From the NCBI GenBank assembly GCA_025331435.1, contig JAIWNI010000104.1, forward strand, positions 36,185 through 100,184: DNA of 64,000 nucleotides. Reading direction: 5' to 3'. The DNA comes from Choanephora cucurbitarum (lineage: Eukaryota; Mucoromycota; Mucoromycetes; Mucorales; Choanephoraceae). Below the pieces are notes generated by a model. It did no database searches, was not told the DNA's origin, and saw nothing but the letters and a program-made list of their open reading frames with translations. The position numbers and the translations under genes are program-made. The stretch's first letter is position 1; each line of letters begins with the position of its first letter. Shown in pieces: positions 33,491 through 44,292 of this stretch.

Positions 33491-33932
33491 AAAGTCGCTC
33501 TGCCTCAGCTTTCAACGAATGACTGTTGATGACGAAAGAGCTGTCTTGCATACGCTTGACAAAGTCAGCGAGCTTACTTTCCAACAAGGGGAATTTGGCT
33601 CCCTTACTGATGGAGGCTTTCAACTTATAGTCAGGAGAATTCTTCAAAGAAGTGTACTTTTAAAGAGCACAGGGAATGGTGCTTTTAGTTGGCTCTTCGT
33701 CCAACTGAAATTCTCTCTTGGCCCAGACGCAGAGACTTTCTTGAGAATTGTTGGGCTTGGCCTTATAGTAACGATAGCCAAGCTCAAGCTTTTCAGCATT
33801 GGTAAGACGCATTTTCTTTTTTCCAGCTTGAGTCTGCTGTTTTCTTGGCAACAAACTACGGGCACGGTTGGGAGTGAGATCCGACGGACGGATTCGGCTG
33901 CTGTAAACTTGATCGGGAAGATGGTAAGGCAT
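33491..33932 (-). pseudogene. pogo/CENP-B-like transposase, N-terminal part (upstream of the gypsy insertion)
   Basis: From the ATG at 33932 (or the internal ATG at 33812) comes a basic leader and then MRLTNAEKLELGYRYYKAKP, the first helix-turn-helix of CENP-B/pogo DNA-binding domains. It continues through KREFQLDEEPTKSTI and, after a stop and frame change near 33655, through SKGAKFPLLESKLADFVKRM and SFVINSHSLKAEAERL up to the LTR boundary at 33490. The remainder is at 26960-28379. Pogo-family transposases bind element ends through two HTH modules and cut with a DDE domain. A possible element end (GGTACCCAGATTTAAGC on -) lies near 34110-34137; the other end was not found. Confidence 0.75.
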
Positions 33933-35021
33933 TTTTTAAGAATGTTATTCGTGAAGAAATGGATAAACTTCATCTCTTTCTTCAGCATTAGCTATATTAA
34001 GATGACAAACAGCTTTAATCCAGTTATACAAAATACTTAGTGACTGTTTTATGCATATTAATGATATCCCTATATCGACTACTCCAATATAAGCATACGA
34101 TTCCAAAAATTTTATGCTATGCTTAAATCTGGGTACCACTATAACGCCAAATAGTTGTTCTAGAGTGCGGCGTGACTGCCTTAAGTATGCTCAACTGGTA
34201 CGAAGAGATGCATTAGCACTATCATAGCAGAGAAAGCCGGACACGAGATAGCCAGGGCTGACCACTGGGAGAGGGAGATCAGTACTTGAGCGTTTAATGA
34301 CCACAAGTTGTAATGACAAGTCTAAAAGCCATTGCACTAACCAGGAGTCGCTCAACTCTAAAGGAGGGAGCCAGCCATTTAGCCTGAGAAGCTGTAACAT
34401 AGGGGGCAGGTCTTGAAAAATGTCTTAAACCTCTGAGGGTTCATAATGACAGGCAAAAAGGTAGGATAACCAGTATTGATATGAACAAAACGCAACAACC
34501 AAGGAGTCAGAAAATCCGCCACTTCAGATGCAGACTATAGACGCTAAAGGTAGACTATTTGCAGAGCCAAAGCCTGATCAGTGATATCGACTATATTCAT
34601 ACCACCTTGACTTTGTGATTTTTCAACAGCATTGCGACTGGGCTTCGGCCTAGAAGACAAAACGAGATCATAATAAACTGACCTGACAGAGTCTATCCAA
34701 TCTTGAGGCAGTGTCAGCACTCTAAGGAAAAGCCAAAGACGACTGAGTACCAGGGAGTTGACCACTACTGAAAGATCACGAACAGAAAATCCTCGCATCC
34801 GAATAGAGTGTATAATCACGAACAGTTTGGAGCGTACTTTCGAGAGAAACCGGGGTAATTGACGATCACTCGAGTAAAACGGGTAGTCTAGGAGAGTGAC
34901 TGCATTAGAAGAGGTCGAGTTATGCCACTCAATGCAAGCATTGTAACAAATGTCTAACCAGGTAGCTGATGAAGCTCCATTCAAGGACACAACTGTAGTA
35001 TTAGCTGTATTGGTCTTGGCA

Positions 35022-35462
35022 TGTGGTGTTTGACACATCTGAAGATCAAATCCTCATAAAGAAGATATGCATATTTGGATATTAAAGATATTCATCATGG
35101 ATTTAGTAATCCGATCATCAATGGAGCTAGTCTAGAATGATTTCATATGTTAGTGCTATGGATCATACAAGGTTATAGACTAAGTTAGGTGCAAGCAGTA
35201 AAGTACTGCTAGACTATGACATTAAGACATTATTTTATAAATTTGGCACAAGCCTAGTAATGCACAATAAGCTCTGTAATATCTTGATATAGTAAAGTAA
35301 ATGGACTAAAGAAAGTCAAAGACGTAATAGCTGTAGTAGATAGCAAATAGTATAAATACTCTCATTTATTTTGTTCAGAATAAAGGCATACATAAAACAG
35401 TCTCAAACTATTCCTATACTTGTTACCTGTTACTTTGTCTCTTTTTATCTCAAAATATCACA
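35022..35462 (-). mobile_element. Solo LTR, family 1 (copy 2), 441 bp
   Basis: Inverse-orientation copy of 6127-6569, sharing its TGTGATATTT start and CACCACA end. Flanked by perfect TGGCA duplications (35017-35021 and 35463-35467). It interrupts LINE copy D between residues equivalent to SNA and K. Internal retroelement sequence is absent. Confidence 0.92.
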
Positions 35463-35763
35463 TGGCATTAGAAGCACGAGAGTAAACTGACTATGCCTCA
35501 AGTAAAGAGGGCCATTAATCGGGGGGAAGACAAAATACCTCAAGATCATCCGCATATGCAAGCAATCGAATTGGTGGGGAATCAATATATCGAGTGCTCA
35601 TATCCAGAGGCGAGCATCGTATTTCTATGGAAGAGGCGAGTCTGGGAATATCAATCCCTTTGAATGCTGGACTAGCTAGAAGGTACCGCAAAAGCGGCTC
35701 ATAGACAAGGTTAAATAGCAGAGGAGACAGAGCGTCACCCTGACGAAGATCTTTAGACGGCTC

Positions 35764-36260
35764 TATTGTATAGAACAACAGAATTGTATCATATTTCTCT
35801 TGACCTTGACTCAGAAAGTGAATAAATATTTTAGAGAGCAATACATTTGAGTGTCTCATATGATAACCAAGTCTTCACTGCATATTTGGCAGGAGATTTT
35901 GTATTACTCCTGAAATCAAGATGTCACGTGTTTGATCTGAAATGATGTTACCTAAGGTCTTATCTGAACCCAAAAGGAACACTAAAGATGCTTTAATTGT
36001 ATACCGATGCAAGAGTCATAGAGTTGGCTTGCTATAAATAGCTGCTTAGAGATAGATAATACAAGATGTGATTGAAGATCAGACATTGTGCATCATGGAC
36101 CAAATCTTTTCTCATCATCAAATCTAAGATTTCAAATAGAGGCATAATTTGTTAGCTAAAGAAAGATCGTTTAATATTTACGTAATAAATTAGTTGAGTA
36201 TTAGTTGTACTTTTCTGGTTTTTTGATTATTGCCTCTGATAAACACTTACCCATACAACA
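35764..36260 (-). mobile_element. Solo LTR, family 2, 497 bp
   Basis: On the minus strand it begins TGTTGTATGG and ends CTATACAATA, so the ends are short inverted repeats (TGTTGTAT and ATACAATA). Flanked by a perfect 5-bp duplication, GGCTC on + (35759-35763 and 36261-36265). It is inserted in the reverse transcriptase of LINE copy D just before DLRQGDALSP. The terminal CA is mutated to TA. No second copy is seen in this window. Confidence 0.75.
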
Positions 36261-38233
36261 GGCTCCACCTGTGCACTAAGCAAGTCATTGAATGTAATAC
36301 TAATTTGTGTTCCAAATAACAGAGAGCACAAGCAAAGAAGTAGGCAAGGTGGAAAGCTAAATCTGACTAGTACCTATGGCAAGTATCGTGGATGGACCCT
36401 ATCATATGCATTCCCTGCATCTAGCAAAACAGCAACGTGAGGGTCAGTCGATTTGGATGCACACAAAGTAGTCATCAATGTGTGATTGAGCCATCCTTTA
36501 TTTGAGATCAGTTTCGTGAAGATCTTAGCGTCAACATTGATCAAAGACGGAGGACGACAGTTACTGACCACAGTGGGGATTCCTTTCTTGAACAAGAGTA
36601 TCATTCAAGTTAAATTTCATGAGGAAAAAAAAGAACCATGGAGCGCATCGCAGAGCACGACCAGCAGTAGACGAAGAACCCCTCTATGGCGCGTAACTAA
36701 AATTCGGTAGAGCTCAAAAGGCAAACTATCTAACCCAGGTCTTTTCCCAGACGGGCCATTTTTAAGAGAAGAAGAAGATCATCCTCACTAAAAGGTTCCA
36801 TCTGATATTCTTGGTCATCAGACTCGAGGCGCACAGTTTGCGGGATTACATCCAGTAGCTCATCTACCGCAAGCTGATCTATGGGCTCAGGAGTGTATAA
36901 ACTTGTATTAAACGAACGTACCTCTCTGAGCATTCCCGGAACATCATGAATGAGATAATCAGAGCTGGATTGCCTTAAGCCTCTAAAGTCTGTTGCCGTT
37001 GTTAAGCACGGAAAGTAGGAAGGAAGTACTTGTTATTCCGTTTCTCCTTTTCCTTCCTCCGAGTAGCTGTCCGTAAGCATTACTGCGATGTCTTCTTCTC
37101 CACAAGTTGTCTCATATCATCATCTATCTGAGACAAGTGTTGCATAGGGTCACCTTGAATGGAGCTGGAGGAGGAAATATGAACTAGTAGGGCCGAGCGA
37201 TCCCTCTGCAGTTTACTGAGGCAGTGCTTAGTGCGCGACTTTGAATGGCGGGAAAAGGAATTGGCTACGTTTCGAAGTAGGAATTTAAGCTGTTCCTATA
37301 CCTTCTGTCGCTCAAATGTTATAGAAGCAACGTACGGGGATGGAGAGTCAAGAGGCGTGCTAACCAGAGAAATTTGAAGCGGGTTGAAATCTTTTTGGGT
37401 CAGAAAGGCATCCACCGAACTAGTGAGTAGCTGGTTAAATTGTTTATCCAAAAGAAGAGTAGGATTGAAACGCCAAACTCCAGGACCTGAGATTAGATCA
37501 ACAGCAGAGAAGTTGATGGTCAAGAGGCTATGATCCGTCCAGGAGGGTGGGGGGATTGCAACAATGAATTGTGCGCATTGGTCATCCACGAAATGTCTAC
37601 AAATATGTAATCGATTGTTGCACGCACTGCATTGTTTCCAGGCCTAGTAAAGGTAGGTGATTTCTCTGGGAAGCAGCTCATGTGTATAACCTTCAGCCAT
37701 TCCATCCAAGGTGATGGAAGAGGATGGTTTCGGAAGGCAGAATCTAAGAGATTGGAGTTGAAATCTTCAACAAGAAAAGTAGGAAGTGCGCCTTCGTAAG
37801 TTTGTGAAAAATAAGGGACCTCTGCGCAAAGTGAATCAACAAAAGAGAAACCGCTCATTGTATGCGGGAGGTATATAAAGATTAAGCAAAGAACACGCTG
37901 ATTGGTTCTGATCGTCCACTACTGAAGCGAACGTGCAGCAACCGTCGAGATATGTCGCTGTATTGATAATAGCCAAAGCAGGGTTGAGACAAGTAATGGC
38001 TGTATGCTATGTAACATGAGAGGAAGATTGAGGGAAAATGAAAGTGCGGAATTTATGTAAATATGAGTCGGTAAAGGAGTGTGCTTGAACCGGGAGTATT
38101 TTCTGTAAGCAGAGTATATCCAAGGCTACTGAGAGAGATTTGAGATAGATAATAAAGGCTTTACGCAAGTTAGGTTGAGATTCTTCGAAAATGCTGAATG
38201 CATTTAAAAGACCTATGCGCAATGTCTTATCAC

Positions 38234-39430
38234 TCATTGTGGCCCTAAACCTTGCGAGTTAGAGGCTGACGCAAACTCAGGCTCATTATTACTAACGGTT
38301 AGGTGCGAGTATACTTTCATGGTATTGGGGATTTCAGCATCTATGGCTGCAGACAATTCCAACAAGCTGGTATGCTCCACATCTCGCATACTTGAGGCTA
38401 CCGATTCCGGAGCATACTTGGATGCTGAAGTGCCGTCAGGGTGGACAGATTGGATTTTTGTCCGAGCAACCTGATCCGTCGTCTGATGCCGCTGAGGAGC
38501 CGTCTGGGCTTTCACCTGCCTTCTGATTTGGATATACTCGTCCAACAAATCTGTATCTGACTTGTCCTCAACTATCTTCTCTCGTTGCTTAGCACAGAAG
38601 CGACGTGTATGGCCCTTTTGTCCACATCTAAAACAACTCTGATCCTTTAATTTAGGACAGTCACAACGGAAGAGTTCTGCCTATTTACAGTAAAAGCAAA
38701 TTGGTGCCGCCCCTTTGAATGAAGCCGGAGCATGTTTGTCTCAAAAACTGAAATAAAGTTGACGAGTGAGATCCTGGATGGGCAGGTCTCATGTACCCTC
38801 TCAGTTACGGCTAGCCGTTTGCGTATCGATAACAAAACTGATCTCCCCATCGAAGAAACCCTCGCAGATGTGTTTTCTAATCTGGTGAACTTTGCCGTAG
38901 TGCTGCAGAGATTTTTGTAGTCCCTCCAACAATTCCTCACCCTTGGGGATATGTAACAAAGTCAGTGCGACATGAACAGAAGATTTTGTATTGGCGCCCG
39001 TTGAACTAGCTGTACCCAGAGAGGTGGCTTGATCAGCCGTCAAACCAACCTGCAAAGCACGATCACGAGCCTTTACGGTAGTGAAGCGTGCCTCGATCAA
39101 TAGCTCACTCTTATGAGGGTTATTGGTAAACCCACTGAGATGTTGAAAGCCCTCAACTGACCCAATATTTGTCTGAATGGCTTTGTAGGTTTAAATATAA
39201 TTGGTAAAAGTGCCTGAAGAAAAAGGGAAAAGAACTGATCCTGCTATCAAAGTCTGGTGTACGATGTTGGCTGCCTTACGACTCCGAAGCTCTGTTTCAT
39301 AGTCTAGAGACTGAAAAATAATTTCAGGGACATACTTGACTGTACTGTCCTGATGTCGAGATCGTGGAGTCAGAGGGATGCGCATCTGGTTGCTCCTCTC
39401 TGCCACCAGTCTGTGGCCAAGGGATGCCAC
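38234..39430 (-). pseudogene. LINE D ORF1: gag-like protein
   Basis: Pieces in three frames: 39191-39430 (MRIPLTPRSRHQDSTVKYVP), 38801-39100 (VHVALTLLHIPKGEELLEGL, like VRLRLSRLPFLKDKDLLEGL of LINE C), a Cys-rich stretch at about 38590-38690 and a tail at 38234-38548. In the Cys-rich part the second knuckle is intact (CFRCGQKGHTRRFC). The first (CFYCK, stop, AELFRCDC) has a stop and lacks its His. The stop of this ORF overlaps the ORF2 start as ATGA. Confidence 0.8.
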
Positions 39431-39600
39431 TTGGAGCTGACATAAAATCGTTAAAAAAGATAAGACGAGGAAGTAGGTTTATTCAATATTAAGCTCAAAA
39501 ACACACTCAAACTATGTATAGTGTAGTAAATGCGAAAGGAAACTCTATATTCTTTGTGTCTAGTGATAAGTATACATGTTTGACAATAAACAAAACTCAG
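39431..39600. other. Junction between head-to-head LINE copies D and E
   Basis: Short AT-rich spacer between the 5' ends of LINE D (-) and LINE E (+). No promoter can be named. Confidence 0.5.
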
Positions 39601-39899
39601 CTATTTTGAGACATCTCTTCCCTATAATTAGCTCTTACACTTTGTTGGAGCTACAAACACCTTCGTGCCAAGTGTACTCGAGCATCTTAGAATGCGAATA
39701 AAAAATGACCTCGTTAAGATGTTTCTACTGGTTCTTCTGACATCACTTTGGATGCATTTCTCCCTTCTGCTATTGCATCATCTTCATTTTCAACCAACAC
39801 CATTGATGAGATTTCATCCTCTTCCAATCAATGGCCCCTCCCCTTTACGTTTCCTGAGATCATGATGGAAACCAAAGTGACTGTACAATAGCACCCCAT

Positions 39900-40113
39900 C
39901 GATGTTATAATGGAGCCCTTTGTGGATGATAAACATCATATGGAAACCGAATTGACCAATTCACCTTCTTCTGATGAAGACACAAACAGGAATGACACTG
40001 ACAATTCGTCTATTTACCCTCCAATCGATACAAGTTCTTTTTCTTCAGGTGAGACAACTCACCGCACTCGCTACGGACGACAAACCAAGCGTCCTGGACG
40101 CTACAGTCTCTAA
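39900..40113 (+). pseudogene. LINE E ORF1, C-terminal remnant
   Basis: A 67-residue acidic frame (39910-40113) ending TRYGRQTKRPGRYSL, like the ORF1 tail before ORF2 in LINE C (STRLTPHR). No zinc knuckle remains upstream; 39600-39900 is decayed. Two bases separate its TAA (40111-40113) from the ORF2 ATG at 40116. Confidence 0.6.
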
Positions 40114-40564
40114 TCATGAATAGTGACAATTACTCAGAGGAGAGAACTTGTTATTTAAAAATAGGCTCTCTCAATTGTCGAACTATTTATAAAATTTCTG
40201 ATCGCTCTTCTTCTTCTTAGTTCTTAGGATATCTTTGTTCTCTCGAGTATAGCTTGTTACTCTTTTAAGAAACAGCTGTTCCATCCTATTCCTTTGATTC
40301 TACTACTCGCAATTTCAATCTGCAATTACAAGTTCATAAAGCCATCTGGACAACCCATTGCGGTATAGTCAACTTTCATCCCGCTCTGGACATGAAAGTC
40401 TTGAAACAAGCAGCTGATGGCCGGTTCATACTCGCATCTGTTACCATACCAGGTATGTCATCCTTTCATCCTATTTACATCCTCAACTTGTAGGCACCGG
40501 CTAGTACTGATGCAATAGGGAATGAATTTTTCCAAAATATGATCAGTACACTACAGTCTTAGAA

Positions 40565-40985
40565 TCTGATATTTCTGATCTCTTGGATTACTTTGTTGTA
40601 CTCATGCAGTGAAAGATATATGTTAAGCACTCATGAGGCTTCAACTGTCAAATATTCGACTTCAGCTTGTTAAATGACAAATAACTCGATCGATTTTTTT
40701 TAAAGGACTAGCTTATTTCTGATGAGATTCAACTCCCGCTGAGATTGAAATAAGAATAGCCAATGGATCAGTTATTGCAATTACTCTTTAAAGAATAGCA
40801 TTGCTCATGTAGTACTGAATCACCGTAACTGTCATCTTGCTCCGTACCGCAGTCAATCAATTATTGTTCTTTTACCGTGACGGTCAAACTAGTGTCTTGA
40901 CAAAAAGTATAAATACCGTAACACTTTGGAATAAGTAAAATGATGTCTTTAGTCTGGTTAATTCTTTTGACTTTTGTCTTTATTG
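40565..40985. other. Unidentified insertion within LINE E
   Basis: About 420 bp separating two parts of the LINE E endonuclease that should be adjacent. It is AT-rich and has a TATAAATA-like word near 40907. Neither clean terminal repeats nor a target duplication could be fixed; a solo LTR is one possibility. Confidence 0.4.
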
Positions 40986-42584
40986 AGTTCTTCAGATATA
41001 ACATACTTGTTTATTAGCGGCAATTTTAATTATTGCTTTGATCAAAGTAGTAACCACCATACATGTAGAGGAGCTCAACCTCATGATTTACTACAGCTGT
41101 TCGGGTCCAGGATGGCTGACTGTCTGAATGATTCAGCTTCTTCAGAACCTTACTATCCGACTTTTAAGAGTACCGAAGCTGTGCATACCTGTATTGATTA
41201 CATGTTTGCCAGTCCTTTAATTCGACATAACACCATTGATAGTGATGTGTTGTACCTCAACCGTTAATGGACAGATTATGCCCTGCTATCTATTCGATAT
41301 TCCGTCGGATTGTCTTTGTTGATTAAAGGACTATGGCGAGCAAACCCAACCTTGGTTCGTATTTTTCTTATGTCCGTGAAATCAATTCGTAAATTGAATC
41401 GTACGCTACTCGCCATTTGGCAGCCACAACTTTTTCGCCTTAGCCACATTGAGACTGTCTAAAAAAGTTGGTAGCCAAGTTGACAAGGAACTTTTATCGC
41501 GAAAGCAGCTATCGCAATTACGCTGGCTGTGAGCTTTTGGATATCTTTGTTGAGCCAATTGAAAAAGAATTGGTCCTTTTACAGACAAAATTGTCCGATA
41601 TTGCTATATTGAAATCTGGTAAACGTTGGCTAGACAACAGCGAAAAATCAGCTGGATAGCTCCAACAAACAGCTATGGCACGACAACTCCGCCGACATAT
41701 TTTGCATCTAGTCCATCCGAAAACTGGTGTGATTTGCACTGATCCTCAAAGCAAATTAAATGTAGGTGCTGATTTCTACTAGCACCTCTTTTTTACCGAG
41801 CCTACTGACAAAAGGTGTATTGATAACTTACTTGCCCACATTGACAAAACCGTGGATGCTCAAGAATTAAAGTCATTAGTAGAGCCTCTCACTTTTGATG
41901 ATACTGCTCAAGGCGCTAGACGGTCACCTAAGCATAGTGATCCAGGTCGAGACGGACTTCCTCATGAAATCCTTTCTTTTATTATTAATCATCTCGCGTG
42001 TAAAGATTTTGTTGTCACTGTCTTTAACGATGCTATTCTACACCAAAGATTTCCCGCTTCATGGCTGGAAACTTGTATCGTTTTGTTGCCTAAATCTGGT
42101 GATCCGTCTAACCTGGCGAACTGGAGGCCCATTCTACTCATAAATGCAGATTGCAAGATTTTTACTCGACTGCTCAACCAACGAGCAATAATGGTCGCTG
42201 ATGATCTAATATCTCCTTTTCAAGCAGGCTTCATGCACGGCCGGTATATTGGAGATCATGAACAGACTTTACGCTTGATCATGAATGACGCCAAGCTCCC
42301 CAACTTTTCTTGATTGGGTATTATGCTCTACCAACACAAAGCCCATGATTGAATTCATCCTGAGTATTTGACTAAGGTTTTGCAAAAGTTTGAATTTCCT
42401 TCTGCCTTTAAGAACACCATTCGATAACTTTTCTTTATAACTCAAATCGTTGTCAATGTAAATGGTTTTCTTTCTCAATCGATCGTCCCAAAACGAGGTA
42501 TTTGTGAAGGAGATGCCATCTATTCCATCCTCTTTAATTTGACTTTGGAGCCAATTTTGCTATCCGTATTACATAATGCAGCGT

Positions 42585-42836
42585 TGTTATATAACGTGTA
42601 TATTTTGATAGATGATGTATAATAAAGACTATTGAGTACTTTTTGAGACTGTTAGTAGCTTTATTAAAACTTCAGAGAGAGAAGAAGGATTTATAATACA
42701 CGTCTAATTGCTTCAGGGATAATAGTTGAGGACTCTTAATTAGGAGATTTGTAATACATTGGGTGAACACGTCTTGTGGAGGTTAAAGGGATATTTAAAT
42801 ATAAGATAATCAAGAGATTAGGACTGTTCTATAACA
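42585..42836 (+). mobile_element. Solo LTR, family 3, 252 bp
   Basis: Begins TGTTATATAA and ends TCTATAACA, with inverted ends TGTTAT and ATAACA. Flanks AGCGT (42580-42584) and AGCAT (42837-42841) are a 5-bp duplication with one mismatch. It interrupts the LINE E reverse transcriptase between the FNLTLEP block and the YAND box. Orientation is arbitrary because both ends obey TG...CA. Confidence 0.7.
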
Positions 42837-43792
42837 AGCATAACCGGATATGTATATCAATCTAACAGCACTTCGTGTTCCATTCCAGCTGTATCTACAC
42901 TACCGATTAAGTTGTTAGCGTATGCGAACGATGTTATTATCTTTATCAACTTTGTTGACGAGTTCACTGGAGTTCAGGCTATGCTGGCCGACTACAATGC
43001 GGCTTCAAACTCATTGATAAACTACAACAAATCTGTAGCCTTTCCATTATAAGGTAGTCTTTCTTCAACCTCTGCAATCAGTCACCTTTTCACGAACGAG
43101 GCAGGACTCCATTGGTTTGATTCCCAGTCTCCCGACTACCTACGTTACTTGGGCTATCCTATTTCAGTCTCCACAGACCAAATGCAAGTTTTTTGTCAAG
43201 AGCGTCTGACAAAATTAAAGGCTAGCTTTAATATCTATAGGCAGAGACATATGTCCATTCATGGCCGTGCACACATCGCTAATGTTTTGGCTCTATCCAA
43301 ACTCTGGTATGTACTGCGAACTACTACACTTTCAGCTAAAATCTTCGACCAGATAGAATCAATGTCTTACCACTTCATTACCCATGGTTTCTTCCCAAAG
43401 ATTGCCAAACGTATATTGTATTTGCCCCAATCAAGAGGGGAATTGTCCTTGATTCCTATAAGGGCACAACAGCAAACTTTACAAATGAGATACATAGGAT
43501 CGCTACTATCAGAAAACGATTCCCCACAAATTGCACATTGGCTCCTTTCTCTTTACACATTTTTATTATCAACTGTTTTCAGTTGCCATTACTCTTCCCT
43601 AAAGCCCAGCCTACAAAAACCAATCAATCTCTCCATACATTCGTACCACTTTTTCAAGCAATGAACAATTGTTCCCGTTCCTTTTGTCATGCATGCCCAT
43701 TGACAATAGCTTTGTTCTACCCATAAAAGCAGCCTTACTTCCAGCGCCTTCTTCTTCCTTTCATTTCTCAACATATTGGAAGCATGCTAAGG

Positions 43793-43908
43793 TACAGCCA
43801 TCCCTCGATTTAGGAAACGGCTTCGGTTCCCTCACAAGCGTTCCCTAAATCAATATCGCTTGTTATAAAAAGTAAAGCACCTCTGGATAATCTTTTTTCC
43901 TGACTGTA
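43793..43908. mobile_element. MITE B2, a decayed relative of MITE B, 116 bp
   Basis: Starts TACAGCCATCCCTCGATTTA, nearly the same as the MITE B terminus. It contains GTTCCCTCACAAGCGTTCCC and ends TGACTGTA. TA lies at both ends. The right terminal repeat is badly eroded. It marks the 3' limit of LINE copy E. Confidence 0.7.
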
Positions 43909-44292
43909 CTTGCTTCGCACCATACCTTTGATAGCACTCCGATGTCAGTAATGTTGGAAGTGTTTGATACAAAGCGTGCGATGCAATAAATTTATAGTAG
44001 ATACATAAATTCTCGCATAAAAAGCTCATAGTATAATCGTCATCAGAATAGTGTTATGGTCTCGAATTTAATTGAATTTTTAATACAATATTTAACATGA
44101 TATTGCAAAAAGTTGCTCTTATTTTATCGAGAATGTCAAAAACAGAGTAACGAAGACATAGCTCTTTCGCATAAAAATCTAAATCCGCCCACGACCACTA
44201 CCAAACCTAGTGGTCGACGCAACAACTACCTTACTTAGGCTCAAGTAGCTCAGAAACAAACCTTCTCATACAAGCCAGCAGCAAAGCCTCGC

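Larger units (their letters stand above)
34190..38237 (-). pseudogene. LINE D ORF2: endonuclease-reverse transcriptase
   Basis: Starts at the ATG at 38235-38237 with LRIGLLNAFSIFEE...LDILCLQKI (start of the endonuclease, frames to 38007). It goes on through VEDFNSNLLDSAF and SWTDHSLLTINF (37296-37858), the linker LYTPEPIDQLAVDELL (about 36870), CRPPSLINVDAKIFTKL and LLDAGNAYDRVHPRYL (36374-36604), DLRQGDALSPLLFNL (about 35715-35755), LLAYADDLEVF (about 35530-35560), SVVVNSLVLSRLW (about 34740-34770) and a tail to about 34190. Solo LTRs sit just before DLRQGD and within the block equivalent to RVSNARAN of LINE C; leaving them out restores reading across both sites. Several frameshifts and stops remain. 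Confidence 0.85.
34190..39430 (-). mobile_element. LINE copy D, decayed, with two solo LTR insertions
   Basis: Nearly full-length LINE on the minus strand. ORF1 pieces lie at 38234-39430 and ORF2 pieces at 34190-38237, with the ORF1 stop and ORF2 start sharing ATGA (38234-38237). Two unrelated solo LTRs (35022-35462 and 35764-36260), each with a perfect 5-bp duplication, interrupt the reverse transcriptase. The 5' end is head to head with LINE copy E. The C-terminal zinc motif is not recognisable. Confidence 0.85.
39600..43790 (+). mobile_element. LINE copy E, decayed, with one solo LTR and one unexplained insertion
   Basis: Contains the end of ORF1 (39910-40113) and most of ORF2 (from the ATG at 40116). 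ORF2 is interrupted at about 40565-40985 by sequence of unknown origin and at 42585-42836 by a solo LTR. The C-terminal part fades out by about 43790, where MITE B2 begins. It carries the YADD-to-YAND change. Confidence 0.8.
40116..43790 (+). pseudogene. LINE E ORF2: endonuclease-reverse transcriptase
   Basis: Endonuclease pieces at about 40160-40560 (KIGSLNCRTI, WTTHCGIVNFHP) and after an insertion at 40985-41330 (LFISGNFNYCF, VHTCIDYMFASPL). Reverse transcriptase follows: SKHSDPGRDGLPHEILSF and LLPKSGDPSNLANWRPILLI in the 153-residue frame 41852-42313, then IHPEYLTKVLQKFEF, RGICEGDAIYSILFNL, and, after the solo LTR, LLAYANDVIIFI (about 42910). The active site reads YAND, so the first catalytic Asp is lost. 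The open frame at 43149-43664 holds the post-RT region (HMSIHGRAHIANVLALSKLW). Stops and frameshifts are common; it is dead. Confidence 0.85.
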
